Shown here: positions 54,690 to 64,000 of the stretch, piece after piece
Layout: every line of letters begins with the position of its first letter
Numbering within the stretch: the first letter of the stretch is position 1
DNA from: Anthoceros angustus
Lineage: Eukaryota > Streptophyta > Anthocerotopsida > Anthocerotales > Anthocerotaceae
Reading direction: 5' to 3'
NCBI GenBank assembly: GCA_010909165.1
Contig: VJWM01000282.1
Coordinates: 62,001 to 126,000 of the forward strand
DNA: 64,000 nt
Position numbers and translations under genes: made by a program
The notes under the pieces: model-generated
What the model saw: the letters and a program-made list of their open reading frames with translations, nothing else
What the model was told of the DNA's origin: nothing
Database searches by the model: none

Positions 54690-56260
54690 CATGATGAGTC
54701 AATGCATGTCATGGTCCTTGGATTGGGAAATGCCCATGTCCGCGGTCATTTGTCCTTCATGACATGTACATGCATGACATGGTCCACGGACATCGCATGA
54801 CTTGGGCCATGACATGTATATGCATGTCATGGGCTTGACCATGGCATGCATTTACATGTCATGGCGAACATATATAGTCACGAATATCTCGCTCACACAT
54901 AGCGGCCAAGCACATTTTGGCATTTCGAGGGCCAAGGACAAATGCGACCTCCTGTCATTGCACAAGGATTTATTTGTCCTTGGGCCTCGACATGTGCGTC
55001 ATGGCCCGGTCTTGTCATGTCCTTGGCCCATGACGCGTGCATATACATGTCATGGGCCAAGGACATGATATGACATGTGCATATGCATGTGATGGTCCAA
55101 GGAAACATTTTTCCTTTGACCATGAAATGTATATGCATGTCATTGATGACATTTATATAATAGGCATGGGCCAAGGACATTTATAATTGCCATGGGCCAA
55201 GGACAAATTTGTCCTTGGGCCATGACATGTATATTACAAGGCGTTTCATGGGGCAGGACAACTTTGTCCTTGGCCCATGGCAATGCATGGCATGGTCAAG
55301 ACCAGACATGAACGCCATTTCGTGGGCCAAGGACACATTTGTCCTTGGCCCACTGTAGCATGGTGTGGCCAGACATAAATTTTCATGCCGTGGGCCAAGG
55401 ACAAATTGTCCCCTGCCCAGACATGTAAATTCATGTCATGGGCGAAGGACAAATTTGTCCTTGGCCCACGGAAAGGCGATGCCACATATTGGTGTCTATA
55501 TATGTATAATGAGGTGTTGTAGACTTCATTTGGGAGGACATGCTATTATGAGGACTTAAAACACAAGGAGCGCATGATGAGGTGGCCAAACATGCATGGG
55601 GATGGGCCTAGTTGTCATGGGCCAAGGACAACTTTGAGCTTGGCCCATGACATGTAAATGCATGGCATGGTCTTAACCATGACATGCATATACATGCCAT
55701 GGGCCAAGGACAAAGTTGTGCTTGGCACATGACATGCATATGGATGTCATGGGCCAAGGAAAACTTTGAGCCATGACATGCATGCATGTCGTGCAGAGAC
55801 ATGCATATGCATATATATGACATGACATTTATATACATGCCATGGGCCAAGGACAAAGTTGTCCTTGGCCCATGACATATACATGTCGTCGACATGTATA
55901 TACATGACATGGTCCAATGAAAAATGTTTCCTTGGACCATGTCATATATGCATATCATGTCATCATGTCCGTGGGCCATGACATGTATATGCATGTTATG
56001 GGCCAGGACATGACATGACCATGGGCCATGACATGGACGACTCGAGGCCCAAGGACAAATAGTTCCTTGGGCAATGACAAGCGGTGGCATATGTCCTCGG
56101 CCCTCGAAATGTGAATGTTCTTGGCTCGAAATGTGTGCGAATTTGGTGACTATATATGTCTACGAGTGATAAGTGTGGTCATCGCTGATTAGGTCCCACT
56201 TGTTATAATGAGGAGTTGAGACATAAGGGAAGGCGATGAGGTGGCAAACTTTGAATGGCG
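54690..56260. repeat. Dense cluster of short palindromes
   Basis: Two palindromic modules alternate: gggccaaggacaaa with tttgtccttggccc, and catgacatgtatatgcatgt with variants. At least ten of each occur, often end to end, for example at 55192-55222, 55325-55352, 55440-55469 and 55841-55873. Each can fold into a hairpin of 10-14 base pairs. The modules diverge by a few bases each. Confidence 0.9.
54868..56159. mobile_element. Probable foldback-type element bounded by ~70-bp inverted repeats
   Basis: 54868-54939 (acatatatagtcac...catttcgagggccaaggac) and 56093-56159 (gtcctcggccctcgaaatg...gtgactatatatgt) are inverted copies of one another with scattered mismatches. The interior is the palindrome cluster. 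No coding capacity is seen. The structure suits a non-autonomous foldback or MITE-like DNA element. The cluster also extends left of the left arm, so boundaries are uncertain. A further repeat, attatgaggacttaaaacac...gatgaggtggccaaac at 55540-55590, recurs at 56203-56250 outside the right arm. Confidence 0.6.
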
Positions 56261-59200
56261 CACGGGCGCATGGCGTATCGGCATCGCATCGATGCGGAGA
56301 CATGGCCTATTACTTGCGGCATCACCGCTGTGTTACTTCCACTTGCATCTTTTCAATCGTCACCTTGCGGTTGCAATCTTTTGTCTCGGTTCGCTCCTGC
56401 TCGCTTTCGACTTTCGCGGTTACAAAGATGGTGTGGGACGTGGACTTGAGGATTTGGCCGTCCGCCAAGCGCACTTCAACGCCGTGACACACCCGCCGGT
56501 GAAGATGGCGTTCGCAGATCAAAGGAGGGCGTCCGCCGTCTGAGGCGATGCAATGGCGACTATGGCGGCGGCTGGTGGTGGGCAAGCACGCGAGTGAAAG
56601 GGACCACGTCGCGGCACTGGTCATGTCACGGCTCGGTGGGAAGCAGCGGGAGGTGGAAACGGTGGGTGGACCCATAGAGGCTCCATCCGAGACGGCAGCG
56701 GAGAGGGCGTGGCGGAGGGTGGCAGTGACAACAGACACAGGGAGCGCCACCATGAAGATGGGCAAGTGTCCCTTCCAAGGTTGCGGAGGCGGTGATGGCG
56801 ATGCCCGGCAAGTTGCCCCGCCGAGGGTGGGGATGGGAAGGAAGATGCTTCCACCATCAACCCCCTGGGAGGGAGCGCACCGCTCCTATGGGCGATTCTT
56901 GGCTGCTCCGGAGGGTTTTGGTCCTGAGTGGCGGAGGTGGCCCTTCCGTGGAGCGGTGGGCTGGTCCTCGGATGAGCGAACATCGGTCCCCCGCCCTTGT
57001 GGCATGGATGCCCCAGCAAGTGCGCCCGGGGCCGCCCATCCCTCCCGAGCGGGGACCACTTGCCTATGCCGACGGCAATGCGAGCGAGGTGCACGCGAGC
57101 CAAGGGAGGAAGGGCATGCTCCGACCTCCACCGTGAAACAAGGATGTGGGAGATGAGGACAGGGTTGAGGGCAAGCCGGCCGGAGGCCGAGGCACTCGAG
57201 GCGGATGGAAATGGCGAGGACAATTGCGAGGATGAGGCCGAGGTGGGTGACATGGAAGAACGGGTGGCAGGGCGACGTCCCACCACAACTCCGGCGAGAT
57301 AGGAGAACTCACCACAGCGGGCGGTAAGCAACTCGGCAGCGTCATTCTTTGTGTGTCCAGCTCCACAGGCGGGAGGAGTGTTTATGGTCGGCCGCTGTGC
57401 GATGGAGGTTGGGTCGAAAATGAGGATCAGGTGATGCGGTGGAGGATGAAGAAGGATGAGGAGGGCCTTCCATCCGTGTCTTGGAGCTAGTGTGTGCGAA
57501 GATGGCGTTGATGGTGTGGACAAGCCATGACGAGTCCGAGGGAGGTGAGTATGGTAGAGATTGAGTTTCCGTGTCGAGGATGAGATTGTGGCGAGGTTTG
57601 CGGGTGCATCACGGACAAGGAACCAGCGTAGGAAGAAGGTGAGGCAAGCTGCATTGATATGGAGGGAGAAGGGTAAGGATGCGGCTCCAATCATCGGGAC
57701 CAACCTTTGGCACTAGGCGAAGATTTTGAAGAAGTTGGGTACAGCGGTGGGGAGGGCGCAAGCGGTGGGGAGGCTGCGGTGAGCGTGAGGGCGGGCTTGG
57801 AGAACATGCGGAGTATTGGAGAGGTAAGGGAAAAGGCATGGCGGTGGGTGAGAGGGCAAGTGGGCGAGGCAACGCTTGTCGTGATGTGATCACTGGAGTG
57901 GCATGTGCGGGATGCTTGGAGGCAGGGAATGCAAGAGGAAGCAATGGGAGGCGAGGGACATGCAAAGGCGTTGAAGAGGGTGGGGGGACAACGAGGGAGA
58001 GGGAGGAAGGCTTGCTGGTGGGCAGGAAGAAGGGGGACAACAAGTGGAAGTGGTGGCACCGACACGGAGGATCACACGGGCGTGTCGAAAAGTGTAAGTG
58101 CAAATGTGTAACATGTCATGCAAATGGCGATGCAATGGGCGAAATCGGCTTTGCTTTGTTGCAGCCCATGGTGGTCGTAAAGAAGGAAGCGTGGAAGGAT
58201 GTGTGGGAAAGCCTTGAGCAGGCGTGAGCAAGGAAGAGAAAGCGGGCACCAAGCATGACACCAACAAGCAAAGGAAGAAAGCGGGTTCTACACGGAAGAA
58301 GAAGAAGAATCCTCCACGAGGACAACCAATGAGTGTAGGGTGTCGCAAGAAGCCTAAGTAGCATAGGATTTAGTTTTATGTAGGAAGAAAGTGAGGGCTT
58401 CGAGTTAGCGCCATCTAGATGAATGTGTGGTTCGAGCGTGGTGATGTGAAGGCGAAAGGGAGAAGCTTGTGGCTGCCCGAATCGATGACTCAAGAATGTA
58501 GACAATTGTGACATTCGCTTTTGTGACACAAGCGAAATTCTAGGTGTGGGTTGAAATCGATTGCTAGGTTTCTTGCATGTGTGAAAAAACGACCAGGCGG
58601 GTTGGGGAAAGCGTCACGCCATTGCTCATGGGTACCGGACAAAAGCATGGGATTAGTCCTCATGTACCACCCTTTCCCAATTTCGTGACATCAAGGTATG
58701 TATGTATAAAGGAACCTAGTTGTCCATGCACTGCGTTGGTGGAGTGGAGGCAGATGGTGACGAACAAGCGGTCGTGTTCGAAGCCGCTTAAGTCAAACGA
58801 TTTTGCAAGCAAGAACAAGAGAATAGAGGCGATTGCAATGCGGATAGCCGGCCAGATGAGATATACATGTCTGGAAATAAAAATTAATCCGGTGTTCATG
58901 TACAAATACCTACCTACAAGTAGGTATGCGTATGAAGGTAAATCCGTATCTACAAGTAGGTACTATGCGTATGAAGGTAATGTGTATTCTATCTCTACCG
59001 ATATCGAAAAAGCCATAAACAATAGTATACAAGCCAATAATAGCTATGGTAAGCCATAAACAATTAGTATACAAGCCAATAATAGCTATGGTAGGGAAAA
59101 AGGTTGATATAGGAATTATGGTCATCGGTGGTAGAGGAAGGAGACAATTAATGAGAGACAATTAATGAGCATGTTATGTGATATCCGGTTTGGGCGCCAT

Positions 59201-59481
59201 TAACAATAGTTGTGAAGAGAGTGCAATGAAGAGCAATAGGAAAAACATTAACTAATTGTACTTCCAATGGGGTGTAATAAAGAGGGGATAGAGAGAGAGA
59301 GGGTCCTTATTACGTCATGTTGCATTTGCATGAGGGAATTCATAAACAATGCGTATGAGAGAGGGGATGTAGTTAAGAGGGTGAAGTGGTAGGAGAGAGA
59401 GCAAGGTTCGTGTTAAGATTGTAGGCCCAATGCGGAAAGAAATGACAAACTTAATACCAAGCCTCCAAATGATGTTGCAAG
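56260..59481. other. No recognised gene; long GC-rich chance-like frames
   Basis: A 360-residue minus-strand frame (57703-56621) is Pro/Ser/His/Arg-rich without motifs. A plus-strand frame (56548-57156) overlaps it with equal openness, so the purine/pyrimidine asymmetry of GC-rich DNA can explain both. A basic plus-strand stretch near 58250-58350 (RKKAGSTRKKKKNPPRGQ) is low complexity. A gagagagagaggg run lies near 59292. Confidence 0.3.
58914..59092. repeat. Two short tandem duplications
   Basis: ctacaagtaggta..tgcgtatgaaggtaa occurs at 58914 and 58950. An about 41-bp unit, aagccataaacaat...tagctatggt, occurs at 59010-59050 and 59051-59092 with one base difference. Confidence 0.85.
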
Positions 59482-60300
59482 TTACAAGTGTAACATAAAA
59501 ATTGCAACAAGTAACATAGAGGCCATTTCTAGTAGGGTGAGATGGCCTGCTCCAAGTTGGTTTACCTTTGGCATTACATCCTTTCGTATAAGAACTCTGT
59601 TTTTAGTTTTACCACCATCTGAAATGGATGTCAGCACCTTTGCTCCTCTTGCGGAGGCCCCAATCACATCGTGAGGCGATGCAGGGTGCTAGTCCACAGC
59701 CACGCCTTGTCTGCTGCGTATGGAAGCAAGCCGAAACAAAGGTCAGTAGCTTGCGGGTAAGTGGGTAAGGGCCACAGCTGCGTCCAACTCCGGTGAGACG
59801 AGGTTCAGAGTTGAGCCCGATTGTGCCAGCGAAGACGAAGGTCCAACCTTCGCCTTCTTTAAGCCTCATGGAAAAACAGTTCTCACAGGATAGCACTTTG
59901 CGGGTAAGAATATTCTTAGCTTCATAAGTCTGCAACAGTTGAATCCAGATCTCATTCGAATTTTGCAGATAAGCTATATCAGGCAGGAGAACTTCTTCCA
60001 GGCCGCTAATCAAAACTGCATGAGCGACATGATTCAGGTTCTCCCATTTTTCGATTTCATCCGCTGGAGCTGTTAAGGCTGGTTTAGGAAATGTGCCACT
60101 AACAACTCCCCACACGTGCCGGGCTTGCAGGGCAGCTGTCATGCGCACACGCCATCCATGGAACTTGGAGCCATTAAACCTGTCACGCTCTTTAAATTCC
60201 ATTGAGTAGGATGGCTGAGGTATAACAGGCACTGGAGGAAGGGGAGGTGAATTATCCTCCTACACCACCTCCTCCTGCACCTCCTCCACCCCCACCTCCT
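59482..60300 (-). pseudogene. Copia gag N-terminal fragment
   Basis: The minus strand reads RDRFNGSKFHGWRVRMTAAL, ARHVWGVVSGTFPKPALTAP, DEIEKWENLNHVAHAVLISG, LQNSNEIWIQLLQTYEAKNI and KVLSCENCFSMRLKEGE, the standard DUF4219/UBN2 copia gag order. The frame is open for about 130 residues, then shifts. Upstream (60300-60240) the DNA is a ggaggagg-rich run, and in the gag frame it reads SPPLPPVPVIPQPSYSMEF. No protease, integrase or RT follows on the left, so this is an isolated fragment. Whether it belongs to the family of the 19-35 kb array, whose gag is otherwise unrecognised, is unknown. Confidence 0.85.
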
Positions 60301-60805
60301 CCTCCTTTAGCCATTCTAACTTACTTTGATGAGATTATCAGGTGCTCACGGGTGATCAAGCCGATTGCACAAGGTACTCTTCTCGAAGTAGGTTGAAATC
60401 TTGAGGGAAAGGCGATGGGTAGCAGAAAATAAGGAACAAAGAAAGGTCGGAGAAGAGGTAAGGGCCGAAAGTCAGATGCCCCCAGACACCATGATTTGTG
60501 TCGGTTGGCGGTTAAGTGCTGACGTGGGGTGGGTGTACACGTCGTTTTGTGGTCGGCGTCCTAGTGACGCTTCTTGCACGGGCGTACACCTCAATGCGAG
60601 GCGCCTCATGCCGGGGAGGCGCAGCGACACAAGCAGCGCGCCCTCCTCCCACTTGGCCACGGCAGCTTGAGATCTAGGCTTGTCATGAAAGGGAGGCCAT
60701 CTTTGAAGCAACTCTGGCGGAAGGATGGGCTCAAAATTCAATGCCGCTATTCGGGTCACCAACTGCGTGAGCTCTCAACATCCTCATTTAATGATGTCTG
60801 TGGGA
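60301..60805. other. No recognised gene
   Basis: Short frames on both strands between the gag fragment and element S copy C. Nothing recognised. Confidence 0.35.
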
Positions 60806-63800
60806 GGGAAAACCCGGGGCTTCAAGGCTTCCCCTCTAGCGCCACACTTATCCTAATCGCCGCTCAGACGTTGGGTTTCATTCCCATGAGACGTGTGAAA
60901 GTTCGAGGTCTTGTGATAACCGATCGCCACACGCAGACACACTTCTCACCTTCTAACAAGCAAGGCGCCTCTACTCTCCTCTACAGCACTGCACCACTTG
61001 ACGCCTCAAAATCACCAATCCTCGACCTACAACGACACACAATTGCAGTGTCCCGCCTTAGCAATGAGGAGCCTATCACGGCGCCTGTGGACCCCACCAC
61101 ACCGCACCTCGTCCCTACTTCTAAGACCACTCTTCCACCTGTGGAGCGCCTTTACTTGCAGATTTGGGATTCCCTTAGGCTCGCCTGTGGCCTTCCACTA
61201 ACACCTACACTCTAATCCTCTACTCATCTTCTCATCCTCTTCCTCCTATTCTAACCTCGATTCGGGCTTCTTGGCTTCGGCTCGCCCTTCGCTGGCTGCA
61301 CAGGTCGGCCTCCACCAGCAAGTTCTTCCTTGGGCGGTTGCTATGAGTTTGACACAGACGTGAACCTCCGGTCTTTCACGTAGTCTACCCTCAAGCCGAG
61401 TTCACAGGCATTGCCACACACCCAAAGCAATTTCACGGCAACCATTCACAAGCAACTCGTTTAGGCACTTGCGGTGAGCAAGTCCTCCACCAACACTCAG
61501 GCCATGACTTCCTCTCTACGACTGCGTTGGCTCACGGTACGAAATTCCTTTACAAGCAAAGGACTCGGTATGGGCGCAAGGCGTGATACTTTGTGAAATC
61601 CTCCTCCTCTTATAGGAGGCCTTCCCTCAACCTCCCTTGGGTGACCCTCTGCGGTCACCTTTTCCAATATTCTATTATTTCCTACATGACATTTAATAGG
61701 CTCTAAGTCTCTTGTATGATCCTTGGTAAATTCTATTCTAGTAACTTCACCTAATCATCCTTAAGGATGTCTCTACACCACCTATCCTTCCGTTCCCCAA
61801 AGCTCATTTATGGTCATTGACCATTCTTAGTCCTTATCTTCTTTGGGGTGGTGACAGCGTGCCTTGATTGGCTCCCTCGCCCTCCTTTTGCTCTGTCCCT
61901 TCCCGGATCTTGTCGTCTTCCTATGTGGGGCAAGTACAATCTGCCCCTTCCTCCACTCCAGCGCCCTCTCATCATTGGCAATCGCCCCCCCCTCGCGCTG
62001 GCGCCCTTTTCTCCTTCCGCGCTGGTCGCGCCATCACCCCGCGGTAGTGGCGGACTACGGGGTGACGACTACCATGGTGATGCGTACCTATCTCCTTCTT
62101 CTCCTTCCTCCTCGGTGATGGCTCCACGGGTTGAGATCCTTTTGCTCCTTTCCTTGTTTGGTTTGTCCATACCTATCATGGAGCATGTCTTCAAAGATCT
62201 TCTCCCATTCGACCGATGTTGTACTAACTCCTGGGCCTTCTTGCGTTGGTCTCCTCTCTCACTCCTCCCTTATCGTGGGGTGAGAACTTCTCACCCTCCC
62301 CTTCCTCGTCTGGGACCCCGTCCTTGTCTCCGGTGGGGTTGTCTCTCACCACCTCCTCCTCCGGGTGTCCTGGACCCCTCCTTCATCCTCGGCCGCCTCG
62401 GGGCGGCTCCTCCCAGCTCGCGGCACCTACCTACCAGTCTGGACTACGGCGTGGGGTGGACTACTGATGATCGGGACTCGTGGTAGGGTGACCCCAGGCG
62501 GTGGGTCCCCCTCCTTGCTCTCACGCCATCTTCCTCTTGGCGCTTGCGCTCTCCTCATCTCCTCCTCAGTTCCTCGGAGTCCATGTGATGGCCTCATCAA
62601 AATCGGGGCCTCACTGCACTGCTGACTCCTTCTGTCATCATCATGAGGACCCAATGTCCTCCTCTTGGCCAAGCCAATCTCATTGTTGGCCTTCAAAATT
62701 CTATTGTGGAGTGGGCCCCTATGTAATCTGCATTTGGAGATCATCAATCTCAGTGGGCCACTCTCCATCCTCACACCTACCCTTGTAGGCGTCCCTTGAG
62801 GTGGTCAACCTCCCACCTTGACATGGAGGTCACATTCTCCTCCTTGCTTCCTCATGGTTGGCCAATTTGCTTGAAGGGCATAATCCGCCAAAATCTTCTC
62901 TTCTCACCACCAGCATTCATGCACCACTTCTTGTGGTACTCCTCCTCTGGACCTCCTTCCTCCCGGTCCAAGTTGTTGGGCAAGCCCTCCTTTTGCACAG
63001 CCCTTCTCGCTCCGGCTCCAATTCTTTGGTCTTGAGTTTGCTCGGCGCTTCTCTCCAAATTATCGGGTTTTCTCAATTCCTCATGTCCGGATTTTGATGG
63101 CTTGGGTGGCCATCACACACTCTTCGTCCATTTGTTGGACCGCTACCTTCTCCCTTCCCAAAGCCTCCATTTTGCCCTTCCGCTCTTGCTCCAATTGGGC
63201 AAAATGTTCCTCCGCCTTCTGTTTCCACGAATCTTGTTGGGTTGTTGCCCGAATGGCTCTCTCCTCGGTTTGTGACAACCTCCCCTCTAGGACCTTCTAC
63301 GCTCTCCGCTGGTCCACAAGATCCCGCTGGAGTTTCTCCACAGCCTTCTCCAACTTGGCTGGCTTCTCATCGGACTCCATGGCCTCCAGCTGCCACTTGG
63401 TCCCTGCCCTCCTTTCGGTCATCTCTTGGGCCTTGACTTCCTCCTGACATGCCCACAAAGAGGCTGCTAGTTCCCTAGCCCCCTTCAAATCCAGTGCTTC
63501 ACAAGCACTTCGGCAATCTCTAGGGCCCAAATTTTGCCCTATGGCTTCTTCTTTGAAATCTTGGGCTCCCTTGCGCCCGGGCCGCCATGCAGTGGGGTCC
63601 CCTCACGTCGCCCCATCCGCTCTCCCCAGTAGCGGAGATGGCGGCTGGGCGCCTTGGCGCCTCATGTTTCTCCTTCCCCTTCTGGCGTAGGGCTGCTCTG
63701 GCGTGGGTGCCTGAGTGGTAGGCTGCTCCCCTGATGGTCAGCCTACCTACCATGGTGGTGGCCTGATGCTGCACTTGGGTGGGCGCCTCTCTGGGTAGGG

Positions 63801-64000
63801 CATAGGCCTCTTCCTAGGCACCACGAGATGGTGGGGACTCCACCACGGGGCATCACCCTCTGTGGTCCCCTCTCATAGACCACCACGGCCCTCCTGGCCG
63901 GATCTTGTTCCTCTTCTTCTCCTCGTTGCTCTTGGGAAGGAAAGATTTCCCATTAAGCAACCTGTTGCCTCACTCCTCACTTGCCTGTGCGCTTGTAGTC
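60806..64000 (-). mobile_element. Element S, copy C (truncated by the window end)
   Basis: Begins gggaaaacccggggcttc, preceded by tctgtgggag, and is collinear with copies A and B from their left ends. Unlike A and B it is not next to copia RT, which shows S is an independent repeat with a defined left end. Shared landmarks include the cctcccttgggtgaccctctgcggtcacc block (61634), the cctcagttcctcggagtcca block (62565) and the coiled-coil gene. Confidence 0.75.
62427..63774 (-). pseudogene. S-encoded coiled-coil protein, copy C (partial)
   Basis: The clearest coiled-coil copy: GARELAASLWACQEEVKAQE, GTKWQLEAMESDEKPAKLEK and AVEKLQRDLVDQRRA (63490-63300), then EEHFAQLEQERKGKMEALGR and MDEECVMATQAIKI (63220-63085), then NLERSAEQTQDQRIGAGA and EEEYHKKWCMNAGGEKR (63060-62880). 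Heptad spacing of Leu/Ala with charged flanks is evident. Each block is open for 65-78 residues before a frame change. The function is unknown and gag-like is inferred. Confidence 0.55.

Noticed and set aside
54690-56260. Frames encoding repetitive CHGPRTxLSLAHDM-like peptides
   Set aside because: They appear on both strands as a direct result of the palindromic DNA repeats and are interrupted irregularly.
56621-57703. 360-residue minus-strand protein gene
   Set aside because: Pro/Ser/His/Arg-rich with no motif, and an overlapping plus-strand frame is similarly open. It is best explained by base composition.

Overview
The window is a block of eukaryotic repetitive DNA, almost certainly from a plant nuclear genome. 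The evidence is Ty1/copia elements primed by initiator tRNA-Met (primer-binding sites reading TGGTATCAGAGC), a Ty3/gypsy integrase, CACTA/En-Spm TNP2-type transposase fragments, and no bacterial-style gene packing. Two remnants belong to poorly described transposon-associated families, one DUF7869-like and one with DFSENY and HGKGExDG motifs. I associate these with seedless land plants, algae and invertebrates, so a seedless streptophyte is my guess, with low confidence. I found no intact host gene, tRNA, rRNA or CRISPR array.

Layout. 0-4 kb: unassigned minus-strand coding-like frames with internal tandem duplications. 4-7.3 kb: a plus-strand DUF7869-like remnant. 7.3-9.6 kb: unassigned, with a diverged tandem duplication. 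9.7-11.3 kb: a plus-strand remnant with DFSENY/HGKG motifs. 11.87-12.47 kb: a ~57-bp minisatellite. 12.5-14.0 kb: the 3' half of a minus-strand copia element. 14.0-15.7 kb: a second DUF7869-like remnant between two copies of a 63-bp direct repeat. 16.2-18.6 kb: a GC-rich coiled-coil, gag-like remnant.

18.65-35.45 kb: a tandem array of a copia element on the minus strand that shares ~170-bp LTRs (19356-19524 and 27570-27742). Each unit carries the same ~4.8-5.0 kb insertion (called S here) inside the reverse-transcriptase gene, and each lacks RNase H. 35.4-39.7 kb: unassigned. 39.7-42.76 kb: CACTA transposase, then gypsy RNase H/integrase, both on the minus strand. 42.89-51.35 kb: a second CACTA copy split by a nearly complete 6.75-kb copia element that has both LTRs, a PBS, a polypurine tract and gag-IN-RT-RNase H. 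51.35-54.7 kb: unassigned. 54.7-56.26 kb: a dense cluster of short palindromes containing a probable foldback element. 56.3-59.5 kb: unassigned and GC-rich in part. 59.5-60.3 kb: a copia gag remnant. 60.8-64 kb: a third, truncated copy of S.

The most unusual signal concerns how duplicated copies differ. Aligned by eye, the two LTRs, the two RT segments, the S copies and the CACTA copies differ mainly at CAG/CTG (CWG) trinucleotides, where bases are lost or turned into CGG/GCG, while flanking CWG-free stretches are nearly identical. CWG is the main plant CHG methylation context. Systematic long-read consensus error at methylated CWG is the simplest explanation, and a real CWG-directed mutation process is the alternative. 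Either way, many frameshifts noted below may not be real, so reading frames here should be treated as provisional.
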